A stretch of DNA of 50,746 nucleotides from Burkholderia sp. SRS-46 (GTDB lineage: Bacteria; Pseudomonadota; Gammaproteobacteria; Burkholderiales; Burkholderiaceae): positions 1 through 50,746 of the forward strand of contig NZ_PTXL01000018.1 of assembly GCF_004343775.1 (NCBI RefSeq), in the 5' to 3' direction. A program made the position numbers and the translations under genes. Of the stretch, positions 8,947 to 16,795 are shown piece by piece (the stretch's first letter is position 1; each line of letters begins with the position of its first letter). Below the pieces are notes generated by a model. That model was not told the DNA's origin. It saw nothing but the letters and a program-made list of their open reading frames with translations, and searched no databases.

Positions 8947-8969
8947 AACGGGGCGCGAGCCCCGTTTTT
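8947..8969 (+). terminator. Rho-independent terminator of the SDR-DUF1302-DUF1329-hsaEGF operon
   Basis: An 8-bp perfect stem AACGGGGC (8947-8954) / GCCCCGTT (8959-8966) with the loop GCGA is followed by further T residues, 34 nt after the hsaF stop. Confidence 0.85.
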
Positions 8970-9028
8970 CATGCGGCGGGCCGGTCAATGCTGGTCCGGC
9001 TGCCCCGCCCGTATCTTGCCGCGATCGA

Positions 9029-9301
9029 TCAGCGGCGCGGCGGGCCGCTACGGGCCGGGCCGCTGCGGGCCGGCGCGCGTTCGTCCTTGTGCCGGAAGTT
9101 GATGCGCCCCTTCGTCAGGTCGTACACCGACAGCTCCAGCGTCACACGGTCACCCGCGAGGATGCGGATATGGTTCTTGCGCATGCGGCCCGACGCATAT
9201 GCACCGACCACCGCGCCGTTTTCGAGCGTGACGCGATACTTGCTGTCCGGCAGCACTTCGTCGACGATTCCGTCCAATTCCAGCAGTTCTTCTTTAGCCA
9301 A
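9029..9301 (-). CDS. infA: Translation initiation factor IF-1 (paralogue with C-terminal tail)
   Basis: An OB-fold protein that binds the 30S A site during initiation. It reads AKEELLELDGIVDEVLPDS, ASGRMRKNHIRILAGDRVTLELSVYDLTKGRINFRHKDER, which is the IF-1 family nearly throughout. IF-1 is usually about 72 aa; this product is 90 aa because of a tail, APARSGPARSGPPRR, rich in Pro, Arg, Ser and Gly. The start is a TTG at 9301-9299 behind GGAGGA with 6-nt spacing; the ATG at 9319 overlaps the Shine-Dalgarno and is rejected. The gene is unrelated to the steroid genes and converges on hsaF. Burkholderia genomes commonly carry more than one infA, and this is probably the accessory copy. Confidence 0.93.
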   Translation of the reverse strand: MAKEELLELDGIVDEVLPDSKYRVTLENGAVVGAYASGRMRKNHIRILAGDRVTLELSVYDLTKGRINFRHKDERAPARSGPARSGPPRR

Positions 9302-9777
9302 ACCAATTCCTCCAGACAAGGTGATCGACCGCAGCCGCGGCGGGATGTCGGGTCCATGCAGTCACGCATGCGGGCAACCGAACCGGCCCGCGATCGGAAC
9401 CCGACACGCGCAGCATGGCGTGATCGGGAAGGCGGTGCCAGCGGCGCCCGCCGAAGTCATAACCGCGCCGGCCGGGGCATCGCCTCGAGCCGCTCGGGTT
9501 TCCTGGATTGTCTTGATGCGATGCGATCGCCGCGTCGCCAAGGTGTCGTGCGCTGCGCAGGGTTCGCGCGCGCGATGGGTGGAGCGCCTGGTGATCGAGG
9601 CGTCGCGAATGTCGCGACACGGCGTCTCGTTCGCCGGCGATACGTGTGCGCCCGTACATGCCGGACGCTTGAAAGACAGGCGGACGCCGTCGACCGACAG
9701 CGTCCGTCAGGGCGGCTGGCGCCGCCCGAATCATCGCACGGCACCGATCGCGGCGTGGCGACCGGTGCCGGTACAAC
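9302..9777. other. Intergenic region between cold-shock gene and infA
   Basis: This 476-nt stretch has only Arg-rich shadow frames with no start-proximal Shine-Dalgarno and no recognisable protein. It must hold the infA promoter. The cold-shock gene's 3' hairpin is at its right end (stem 9739-9746 / 9763-9770). I see nothing else. Confidence 0.5.
9739..9770 (-). terminator. 3' hairpin after the cold-shock gene
   Basis: CGGCACCG (9739-9746) pairs perfectly with CGGTGCCG (9763-9770), 7 nt beyond the stop codon on the minus strand. No U tract follows, so this is either a weak terminator or an mRNA-stabilising hairpin. Confidence 0.45.
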
Positions 9778-9981
9778 TTACAGCGGCGTGATGTTCGACG
9801 CTTGCAGGCCCTTCGGGCCGCGCTTCACTTCGTAGCTGACCTTCTGGTTTTCCGCGAGGGTCTTGAAACCCGTGCCGCGAATTTCCGAGAAGTGCGCGAA
9901 CAGGTCGTCGCCGCCCTTGTCCGGGGTGATGAAGCCGAAACCCTTGGTTTCGTTGAACCACTTGACGGTACCGGTATCCAT
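9778..9981 (-). CDS. CspA-family cold-shock protein
   Basis: A 67-aa single cold-shock domain that binds single-stranded RNA/DNA as an RNA chaperone. RNP1 is KGFGFI (residues 13-18) and RNP2 is DLFAHF (26-31), both intact, and the N-terminus MDTGTVKWFNE is the family signature. The ATG at 9981 follows AAGGAAATATTTC. A longer frame running upstream through the 136-bp repeat is not coding. The gap to the next gene upstream leaves room for a long 5' leader, as is common for csp genes. It has no evident link to steroid catabolism. Confidence 0.95.
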   Translation of the reverse strand: MDTGTVKWFNETKGFGFITPDKGGDDLFAHFSEIRGTGFKTLAENQKVSYEVKRGPKGLQASNITPL

Positions 9982-10318
9982 GAAATATTTCCTTAAAACA
10001 AATGATGAAACCCGCGCCCTGTTCGGGCACGAACAAAGAGTCAAAGAGGGAGAGACCAACGACTGCCGCAAGCAGCGGCCAATGATGAGCAATCGAGCAT
10101 CTTGAAGACTTCGGTGACGGACACTACCCGGAGTGGAGCATTCCGTCAAGTGGATTCGATTCGGCCTGGCGGCGCACGGCGCCGCCAGGCCGGCTGCAGC
10201 GGGCCGGCAAAAAGGGCCAGGGCCCTTGCGCGGCGGCCTTCCGGGCGCCCGGCGAAGGCGTGCCGCCCCGAACCGGACCACCGGCCGCACAGCCCCGCCG
10301 GGCGGCCGGTTCGACCCT
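9982..10318. other. Intergenic region: csp leader/promoter plus 136-bp repeat
   Basis: Positions 9982 to about 10140 should contain the csp promoter and 5' leader. The remainder, 10188-10318, is the GC-rich repeat that also ends the window, with the kshA terminator hairpin inside it. No gene is seen. Confidence 0.6.
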
Positions 10319-10323
10319 TTACC
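10188..10323. repeat. 136-bp direct repeat, copy 1 (3' flank of kshA)
   Basis: This segment matches 50611-50746 in the same orientation with two substitutions (10213 A to C, 10239 T to G) and no gap. Homology starts abruptly at GGCCGGCTGCAGC and runs through the kshA stop codon (TTA at 10319-10321 on the plus strand) to the last base of the window. It contains several self-complementary GC-rich blocks, including a terminator-like hairpin. Confidence 0.95.
10209..10227 (-). terminator. Probable rho-independent terminator of the long hsaC-kshA run
   Basis: On the minus strand AAGGGC-CCTG-GCCCTT is followed by TTT, giving five consecutive T residues, about 90 nt downstream of the kshA stop. It lies inside the 136-bp repeat; in the other copy the stem's last pairs are altered by the A-to-C change. 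Confidence 0.7.
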
Positions 10324-11395
10324 GCTCGAACACGTGATGCAACTCGGGCGGCGCCTCCCCGTCCCGGATCCGCATCTCGAAGGTCTTGCGCGCGACGCTC
10401 GACGGCCGCACGTCGGCCGCGTCGAGATAAAACTGCGAATACCAGTCGCGCATCTGGTACAGCGGACCGTCGCCTTCGCACAACAGCGGGTTGTCGATCC
10501 GCGTCTTGCTGTGCCAGATGTCGACGTCCTCGTAGAACGCGCGCTGCGCCTCCTTCACGTACGCGTTCGCGATCTCCATGTTCTGCGCGTCGCTCAGGCC
10601 CGGCAGTTTCTTCACGATCACGCCGTAGCGCAGCTCGAAGCTGTTCATGTCGATCGGCACGTGGCAATTGAGCAGCACCGAGTGAATCGGCTGCCCGTTG
10701 CTCTGCCCGGTCATCCGGGTGATGTGCACGGCCGGCCCGAAATACGTCGACAGCGCGGTCAGGCTGTCGCCGCCGAGCTTCTCGCTGCGGCCGACCATCA
10801 GCTGGGTCGCCTTGTGATCCTCGAACAGGTTCGCGAAATAGTCGACCGGCGCGCGGTGGACGGTCGCGAAGTGCGCGACGTCGGAAATGTTGTCGACGAG
10901 TTCGCGGCAATTCGCCTGGATCACCATCTTGTCGACGACCCAGTCCGACCATGCGTCGGAGAAGCACACGTCGAAGCGCGGAATCGCGACGTCGGGCGGC
11001 GGCGGGTTGCCTTCCGGGTCGTTCCACACGAACAGCAGGTTGTTCTCCTCGCAGGTGGGCCATGCGCCGATCCGCGCCTTCGGCGGAATGCGCTTGCAGT
11101 ACGGAATCGATGCGCACTGCCCTTCCCCGTTCCAGGCCCAGCCGTGGAACGGGCAGACGAGCGTGTCGCCCTGCACCGTGCCGAGGCTCAGGTCCGCGCC
11201 CATGTGCGGACAGTACGCATCGACGACGTACACCTTGCCGGTCGAATCGGCGAACGCGGCGAGCTTGCGGCCGAACAGGTTCAGCGTATGCGGTTTGCCG
11301 TCCCGGTAGTCGCGGGCGAGCCCGAGGCAGTGCCAGCCGCGCGCATAGCGCTGCGCGAGCGGCTGGGCTTCGATCTTGTAGGGGCGTGCGGACAT
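10319..11395 (-). CDS. kshA: 3-ketosteroid 9alpha-hydroxylase oxygenase, KshA-type Rieske protein
   Basis: A 358-aa Rieske non-haem iron oxygenase. KshA with its reductase KshB 9alpha-hydroxylates androstenedione or ADD, triggering ring-B opening. The Rieske ligands are CPH at Cys62/His64 and CPFH at Cys81/His84. The mononuclear iron motif is DNISDVAHFATVH with His175 and His180. Fingerprints such as YCPHMGADL, HGWAWNGEGQC and ARGWHCLG are those of KshA. AAGGAGACGACCC precedes the ATG. It is the last gene of the run that begins with hsaC and is 22 kb from kshB. Actinobacteria often carry several kshA copies, and the repeat at the window end hints at a second one here. Confidence 0.9.
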   Translation of the reverse strand: MSARPYKIEAQPLAQRYARGWHCLGLARDYRDGKPHTLNLFGRKLAAFADSTGKVYVVDAYCPHMGADLSLGTVQGDTLVCPFHGWAWNGEGQCASIPYCKRIPPKARIGAWPTCEENNLLFVWNDPEGNPPPPDVAIPRFDVCFSDAWSDWVVDKMVIQANCRELVDNISDVAHFATVHRAPVDYFANLFEDHKATQLMVGRSEKLGGDSLTALSTYFGPAVHITRMTGQSNGQPIHSVLLNCHVPIDMNSFELRYGVIVKKLPGLSDAQNMEIANAYVKEAQRAFYEDVDIWHSKTRIDNPLLCEGDGPLYQMRDWYSQFYLDAADVRPSSVARKTFEMRIRDGEAPPELHHVFER

Positions 11396-11464
11396 GTGGG
11401 TCGTCTCCTTTTCTTCGAAGCGCGCGGCGGCCGGCCGCGCGCGGGGTGGTCGGTGGCGCGTCGC

Positions 11465-13915
11465 TCAGTGCATCGAACTGCCGTGCTCGAGCGCGCGCGC
11501 CGGTTGCCGCGGCGCGGCGGCCGCCGCCGGTTGCGATGCGCGGCGTTCGGCGCGCTCGACGCCGAGCCACGCGGCGAGCGCCGGCAGCAGGAACACCGCG
11601 CCGAACAGGTTCACGAGGAACATGAACGCGAGCAGCACGCCCATGTCGACCTGGAACTTCAGTGCGGAAAACGCCCAGGTGCCGACGCCGATGAACATCG
11701 TGACGGCGGTGAACAGCGCCGCGGTGCCGCGCTGGCGCATCGCATCGGCGAACGCGTCGGGCAGCGTCGCGCCGTGCCGGATATCGTGCTGCAGGCGCTC
11801 GTACAGGTAGATGCCGTAGTCGACGCCGACGCCCACGCCGAGCGTGATCACCGGCAGCGTCGCGACCTTCAGGCCGATGCCGAGCCGCGCCATCACCGCG
11901 TTGCACAGGATCGACACCAGCGTGAGCGGCACGACGATGCACAGCACCGCGCGCCACGAGCGGAACGTCACCGCGCACAGCAGCGCGATCGCGCCGAAGA
12001 TCGACAGCAGCATCGCGACTTCCGCGTCGCCCACCGCCTCGTTGGTGGCCGCCATCACGCCGACGTTGCCGCCCGCCAGCCGGAACGCGACGTTCGGCGT
12101 CGGGTGCGCGGCCGCGAAGCGCTTGATCTCGTCGACGATGTGCGCAATGGTCGTGCCTTCGTGGTTGGCCGTGTAGATCAGCACCTGGATCGCCTTGCAG
12201 TTCGCGGTGTTCATCCCGTTGTCGGGGTCGAACGCGTTCGAGCCCTGCGTGAGCCCGTCGCTCGAGCGCGGCAGCGCGGACCAGCGCGGGTTGCCCTCGT
12301 TGAACGCGGAAATGAACACCTTGCCCTGCGACGCGACGCTCGTCACCGACTGCACGCCCGCCACGCCGCGCATGTGCAGCTCGAACTGCTCGATCGCGCT
12401 CATCACGGGGTAATGCAGGCACGCGTCGTCGAAGCCGGTGGTCTCGACGATCACCGACAGCACGTCCACGCCGATGTTGTACTGGTGCGTGATCGCCGCG
12501 TTGTCGAGGTTGTAGCGCGAGTTCGCGCGCAATTCGGGCGCGCCGGTACCGATGTCGCCGATCTCGAGGCGGCGCGATTCGAGCGCGCCGCAGGCGAGCA
12601 GCGCGAGCGCCACCGCGAACACGCCGAGCGCCGGCAACGGCCGCGCGAACACCGCGAAGCCCGCCCACAGCCGGCTGCCGCCCGCGGCCGCCGCGCGCTG
12701 CGCGCGGGCCAGCGTGCCGCGCTCCAGCCGCGTGTACGACAGCAGGATCGGCAGGAACACCTTGTTGGTGACGATCATTAGCAGCACGCCGAGGCACGCG
12801 GTGATGCCGAGCTCGCGCACGATGTCGATCTGAATCCGCATGATCACCATGAAGCCGAGCGCGTTGGTCAGCAGCGCGACGGTGCCCGGCACGAACAGCT
12901 TGCGGAACGCGTCGCGCGCCGCGTCGGCCGAGGTCGCGCCGCGCACCAGCGCCTGCTTCCACGCGTTGGTCATCTGCACCGCGTGCGACACGCCGATCGA
13001 GAAGATCAGGAACGGCACGAGGATCGACATCGGGTCGATGCCGAGCCCGAGCAGCGGCAACGCGCCGAGCAGCCACACCACCGGCAGCAGCGCCACCAGC
13101 AGCGCGAGCACGGTAGTCTTCAGCGAGCGCGTGTAGCAGAACAGCAGCGCGGCCGTGACGAGGAACGCGAGCGCGAAGAACGCCATCACACCGGCGATGC
13201 CCGCCTCGACGTCGCCCACCAGCTTCGCGAAGCCGATGATGTTCACGTCGACCTTCTGCTTCGCATAGCGGGCGCGGATGTCCTCGAGCTGGCGCGCGAC
13301 GGCGCTGTAGTCGAGCCGCTTGCCGGTGGCCGGGTCGGTCTCGCGCAGCTCCGCGCGGATCAGCGCGGATTTCAGGTCGTTGCCGACCAGGCGGCCGATC
13401 TGGCCCGAGCGCGCGACGTTGCGGCGCACTTTCGCGAGATCGTCGGGGTTCGCGCTCGAGAACTGGCCCGGCACGACCACGTCGCCGCGAAACCCGGCCT
13501 CGGTCACTTCCGTGTAGTGCACGTTCGGCGTGAACAGCGAGAACACCCGCGAGCGGTTCACGCCCGGAATGAAGAACACGTCGTCGGTCGCGTGGCGCAG
13601 CGCGTCCATGAAGGTCGGGTTGTAGATGTCGCCGTCGCCCTTCCAGCGCAGGCTGACGAGCACCGTGTTCGCGCCCGGGAACGCGCCCGCGTAGCGGTTG
13701 AACACCTGCATGTACGCGTGCTGCATCGGGATCATCTTGTTGAAGCCCGGGTCGAGCTTCAGGCGCGTCGCGGACAGGCCCAGCGCGAGCGTCAGCGCGA
13801 CGCACAGGAACATCAGCGCGCGGCGGCGGCGGACGATGAAATCCGCGCAGCGTTCGACGAACGCCGCGAGGCGCGTGGCGGGTACTGCATCGGTGGGGCG
13901 TGACAGGTCGTTCAT
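11465..13915 (-). CDS. RND superfamily (MMPL-type) hydrophobe transporter
   Basis: An 816-aa inner-membrane protein with the two-repeat RND topology: a first helix near residues 35-52, a periplasmic loop, a block of about five helices (about 240-400), a second helix and loop, and a last block (about 640-790), for about 12 in all. The second repeat carries GVGVGVDYGIYLYERL with the Asp-Tyr pair of the proton-relay helix. The equivalent first-repeat position reads FSIGVSHAVQM, without Asp-Tyr. It lies 59 nt downstream of the YCF48-type gene and upstream of kshA. It probably moves steroids or lipids across the envelope with YCF48, DUF1302 and DUF1329 partners; direction and substrate are unknown. 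The start is ATG 13915, after GAACCGAGAGTCCC, a weak Shine-Dalgarno. Confidence 0.87.
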   Translation of the reverse strand: MNDLSRPTDAVPATRLAAFVERCADFIVRRRRALMFLCVALTLALGLSATRLKLDPGFNKMIPMQHAYMQVFNRYAGAFPGANTVLVSLRWKGDGDIYNPTFMDALRHATDDVFFIPGVNRSRVFSLFTPNVHYTEVTEAGFRGDVVVPGQFSSANPDDLAKVRRNVARSGQIGRLVGNDLKSALIRAELRETDPATGKRLDYSAVARQLEDIRARYAKQKVDVNIIGFAKLVGDVEAGIAGVMAFFALAFLVTAALLFCYTRSLKTTVLALLVALLPVVWLLGALPLLGLGIDPMSILVPFLIFSIGVSHAVQMTNAWKQALVRGATSADAARDAFRKLFVPGTVALLTNALGFMVIMRIQIDIVRELGITACLGVLLMIVTNKVFLPILLSYTRLERGTLARAQRAAAAGGSRLWAGFAVFARPLPALGVFAVALALLACGALESRRLEIGDIGTGAPELRANSRYNLDNAAITHQYNIGVDVLSVIVETTGFDDACLHYPVMSAIEQFELHMRGVAGVQSVTSVASQGKVFISAFNEGNPRWSALPRSSDGLTQGSNAFDPDNGMNTANCKAIQVLIYTANHEGTTIAHIVDEIKRFAAAHPTPNVAFRLAGGNVGVMAATNEAVGDAEVAMLLSIFGAIALLCAVTFRSWRAVLCIVVPLTLVSILCNAVMARLGIGLKVATLPVITLGVGVGVDYGIYLYERLQHDIRHGATLPDAFADAMRQRGTAALFTAVTMFIGVGTWAFSALKFQVDMGVLLAFMFLVNLFGAVFLLPALAAWLGVERAERRASQPAAAAAPRQPARALEHGSSMH

Positions 13916-13974
13916 GGGACTCTCGGTTCGAAACGGGCGGGCGTGGCGGAACGGGCGAAGGCGGCTGCCGCGCG

Positions 13975-14955
13975 TCAGGACGGCAGCGCGGCGCGCGTGG
14001 CCGCGAGCGGCGCGAGTGGCGCAACCCCGGCCTCGCCGCCGAGCAGCAGCGCGCCGTGGCCCAGGTCGAGCACCGCCGCGAGGCTCTGCACGCCGCCGAG
14101 CTTGCGCACGTCGAAGCTCAGCCCGCCGTCGCGCGACGCGACGATCGCCCCGCCCTGGCCGACCAGCACGAGTTCGCCGTCGGGCAACTGGGTCGCGCCG
14201 AAGTACGACACCGGCACGTGGCTGTCGACGTGCGTCCAGGTCTCGCCGCGATCGGTGCTGCGCAGCACGTTGCCGCGCATCCCGTACGCGATCCAGTCGC
14301 CGTTCGCGAGCATCAGCGCGCCGAACAGCGAGCCCGGGTACGGCGACGGCCGCTTGTCCCAGGTTGCGCCGTTGTCGGTCGAGCGCAGCAGCGTGCCGCT
14401 CTCGCCCGCGATCAGCAGGTGGCCGTGGCCGTCGCCGACCACCGCGTTCAGGTGGCGGTCGCCCGCGGGCGTCTTCACCGTCCGCCAGGTCGCGCCGGCG
14501 TCGTTCGACTGCAGTAGCTGGCCGAAGCTGCCGGCCGCGAACAGCGGCCCGTTCGCGGCGCCCCACACCGACAGCAGCGGATCGGAATGCGCGGCGTCCG
14601 CATGCACTTCGCGCCAGTGCGCGCCGGCGTCGTCGCTGCGCACGATGCGGCCGTCGTGGCCCACCGCGATGCCGAGCGACGGCGTGACGAACCGCACCTG
14701 AGTGAGCGTCGACGGCTGGTCCGGCGTGACCGATGCCGGGCGCCAGTGCTTGCCGTCGTCGTCGCTCAGCAGGATCACGCCGCGCTCGCCGACCGCGACG
14801 ATGCGCGCGCCGGCTTTCGCGAGGCCATTGATCTGCAGGCGATCCGCGTGGATCGCGGTGGCCGGGAACGCCGGCAGCGGGCGCGGCGAGAAGGCGAACA
14901 GCGCGGCGCCGAGCACGAGCGCCGACATCGCGAGTCCGGGCAAGCTTCGTTTCAT
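13975..14955 (-). CDS. YCF48/BNR-repeat beta-propeller protein, exported
   Basis: A 326-aa protein with an N-terminal signal or anchor segment (LAMSALVLGAALFAF, residues 8-22). At least six repeats follow, of the type SDDDGKHW, SDDAGAHW, SNDAGATW, STDNGATW, STDRGETW and SRDGGLSF, the Asp-box pattern of BNR/YCF48 beta-propellers. GAGACAAGAC precedes the ATG. YCF48-type proteins act as assembly or adaptor factors, and are often encoded beside an MMPL-type RND transporter, as here. A periplasmic adaptor role is inferred. The preceding intergenic space holds a strong hairpin at 14969-14999. Confidence 0.85.
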   Translation of the reverse strand: MKRSLPGLAMSALVLGAALFAFSPRPLPAFPATAIHADRLQINGLAKAGARIVAVGERGVILLSDDDGKHWRPASVTPDQPSTLTQVRFVTPSLGIAVGHDGRIVRSDDAGAHWREVHADAAHSDPLLSVWGAANGPLFAAGSFGQLLQSNDAGATWRTVKTPAGDRHLNAVVGDGHGHLLIAGESGTLLRSTDNGATWDKRPSPYPGSLFGALMLANGDWIAYGMRGNVLRSTDRGETWTHVDSHVPVSYFGATQLPDGELVLVGQGGAIVASRDGGLSFDVRKLGGVQSLAAVLDLGHGALLLGGEAGVAPLAPLAATRAALPS

Positions 14956-14968
14956 GTCTTGTCTCCTG

Positions 14969-14999
14969 CGGGGCCCCGAATGAGTGCTTCGGGCCCCTC
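14969..14999 (-). promoter_or_regulatory. Strong hairpin in the thiolase-YCF48 gap
   Basis: GGGGCCCCGAA (from 14969) pairs with TTCGGGCCCC around the loop TGAGTGC, with one bulged C. On the minus strand it ends just before the AGGAGA of the YCF48 gene and lacks a U tract. It could be an RNA-processing or stability element dividing the metabolic and envelope parts of the run, or a partial terminator. Confidence 0.5.
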
Positions 15000-15083
15000 A
15001 AGTCTCCGGGCCGGCGGTCGATGCCGCGGCCTCGTTTCGTCCTGAATGGATGGCGTCGCGCCCGGCCTGCCCGGGCACCACCA

Positions 15084-16289
15084 TCACGCGCCGACTTCGA
15101 ACAACGCGGCCGCCCCCATCCCGCCGCCGATGCACATCGTCACCACCACGTGCCGCACGCCGCGCCGCGCGCCTTCGAGCAGCGCGTGCATCGTCATCCG
15201 CGTGCCGGACATGCCGAACGGGTGACCGAGCGCGATCGCACCGCCGTCGACGTTCAGCCGGTCGTCCGGAATGCCGAGCCGGTCGCGGCAATACAGCACC
15301 TGGCACGCGAACGCCTCGTTCAGTTCCCACAGCCCGACGTCGCGCACGGTCATGCCGTGGCGCGCGAGCAGCTTCGGCACCGCGAACACCGGGCCGATGC
15401 CCATCTCGTCCGGCTCGCAGCCGGCCACCGCGAGGCCGCGGAACGCGCCGAGCGGCGTCAGCCCGCGGCGCGTCGCCTCGCTGCGCGACATCACGACCAC
15501 GGCCGCCGCGCCGTCCGACAGCTGCGACGCATTGCCGGCCGTCACGAACTCGCCTTGCTCGACGACCTTGCCGCCGCTCCACGACGGCTTCAGCCCCGCG
15601 AGCCGCTCGGCCGTCGTGTCGGCGCGCACGCCTTCGTCGCGCGCCGCGCGCAGACCCTCGTGGCCGGCCGCGTTGCCTTCCTTGTCGAACAGCGCGCGCC
15701 GCACGTCGAGCGGCGCGATTTCCGCGTCGAAGCGGCCGGCCGCCTGGGCGTCGGCCGTGCGCAGGTGGCTCTGCAGCGCGAAGGCGTCCTGCTCGGCACG
15801 CGAGATCCCGTAGCGGCGCGATACGATCTCGGCCGTTTCCATCATCGCGATGTAGGCGGCCGGCTGGTGGTCGAGCACGGCCTGCGAGCGCGCGCGATAC
15901 GCGTTCTTGTGCTTGTTCTGCGTGAGCGAGATCGACTCGACGCCGCCCGCGACGACGATCCGCGCGTCGCCCGCGCTCACGCTGCGCGCGGCGCTCGCGA
16001 TCGTCATCAGGCCCGACGAGCACATCCGGTCGAGCGCCATCCCGGGCACCGACGCCGGCAGGCCGGCCGCGGCGGCCGACAGCCGGCCGATGTTGTAGCC
16101 CTGCGTGCCCTGCTGCGCGGCGCAGCCGATCAGCACGTCGTCGACCTCGACCGGCGCGACGCCCGCGCGCGCGATCGCCGCGCGCACCACGTGGCCGCCG
16201 AGCGCGGGCGCCTCGGTATCGTTGAACATCCCGCGAAACGCCTTGCCGATCGGCGTGCGGGCGGCGGAGACAATCACTGCGTCTTCCAT
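15084..16289 (-). CDS. Acetyl-CoA acyltransferase (thiolase)
   Basis: A 401-aa degradative thiolase. The acyl-acceptor Cys90 is in DRMCSSG, and NEAFA, the catalytic His in GHPFGMSG and the second Cys in CIGGGMG are all present. It cleaves a 3-ketoacyl-CoA, in this context probably an intermediate of HIP side-chain or ring-C/D beta-oxidation. It is not the FadA6 type, which is the other thiolase at 20925. The ATG at 16289 is preferred; the longer in-frame extension lacks homology and runs into maoC. It is 17 nt downstream of the MaoC gene. Confidence 0.9.
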   Translation of the reverse strand: MEDAVIVSAARTPIGKAFRGMFNDTEAPALGGHVVRAAIARAGVAPVEVDDVLIGCAAQQGTQGYNIGRLSAAAAGLPASVPGMALDRMCSSGLMTIASAARSVSAGDARIVVAGGVESISLTQNKHKNAYRARSQAVLDHQPAAYIAMMETAEIVSRRYGISRAEQDAFALQSHLRTADAQAAGRFDAEIAPLDVRRALFDKEGNAAGHEGLRAARDEGVRADTTAERLAGLKPSWSGGKVVEQGEFVTAGNASQLSDGAAAVVVMSRSEATRRGLTPLGAFRGLAVAGCEPDEMGIGPVFAVPKLLARHGMTVRDVGLWELNEAFACQVLYCRDRLGIPDDRLNVDGGAIALGHPFGMSGTRMTMHALLEGARRGVRHVVVTMCIGGGMGAAALFEVGA

Positions 16290-16306
16290 GGTCGGACTCT
16301 CCGGAA

Positions 16307-16795
16307 CTAGAAGTAATAGCGGCTGATCGTGTCGGCGACGCAGCCGGGCTTGCTGTCGCCGTCGATCTCGACGGTCACGCGGATCCACGCCTGCACGCCG
16401 CCGTCCAGCGGCTCAACGCGCAGCAGCTCGCCGACCCCGCGCACCCGCGCGCCGACCTTCACCGGCGCCGGGAAGCGGACGCGGTCGCAGCCGTAGTTGA
16501 CGCCGAGCCGCGCGCCGTCGATGCGCACGATCTGCGGCAGGAAATGGTTGACGAGCGACAGCGTCAGGTAGCCGTGCGCGATGCACGCGCCGAACGGGCC
16601 GCCCTTTGCTCGCACGGGGTCGACGTGCACCCACTGGTGGTCGCCGGTCGCATCCGCGAAGCCGTCGATGCGGCGCTGGTCGATCGCGAGCCACGCGCTC
16701 GCACCGAGGCGCTCGCCGACGGCGGCCGTCAGTTCGCCGGGATGCGCGAACACGCGGGACGCGGCGCGCACGGAGTCGAGGGTCGCGGCCATCAT
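16307..16795 (-). CDS. MaoC-like (R)-specific enoyl-CoA hydratase
   Basis: A 162-aa single hot-dog protein. The hydratase-2 motif is visible as FADATGDHQWVHVDP (Asp and His expected to be catalytic) followed by GACIAHGYLTLSL. It hydrates an enoyl-CoA during HIP breakdown; no substrate can be assigned. The first ATG (16795-16793) overlaps the ipdF stop as ATGA, implying translational coupling; a second ATG follows immediately. It could carry out the hydration step after a FadE30-type dehydrogenase. Confidence 0.87.
   Translation of the reverse strand: MMAATLDSVRAASRVFAHPGELTAAVGERLGASAWLAIDQRRIDGFADATGDHQWVHVDPVRAKGGPFGACIAHGYLTLSLVNHFLPQIVRIDGARLGVNYGCDRVRFPAPVKVGARVRGVGELLRVEPLDGGVQAWIRVTVEIDGDSKPGCVADTISRYYF

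Noticed and set aside
9294..9776. A 160-codon frame between csp and infA
   Set aside because: It overlaps the infA start, is Arg-rich and has no homology or ribosome site.
10133..12781. An 882-codon open frame on the plus strand opposite kshA and the RND gene, and similar very long antisense frames (for example 1151-2986, 2112-4913, 31385-33544)
   Set aside because: They are Arg/His/Ala-rich shadows typical of high-GC third-position bias, have no ribosome site and lie opposite genes with clear family motifs.
15037..15053. TCGTCC-TGAAT-GGATGG upstream of the YCF48 gene as a regulon site
   Set aside because: The spacer is 5 instead of 4 and the second arm is imperfect. It is mentioned as a possibility only.
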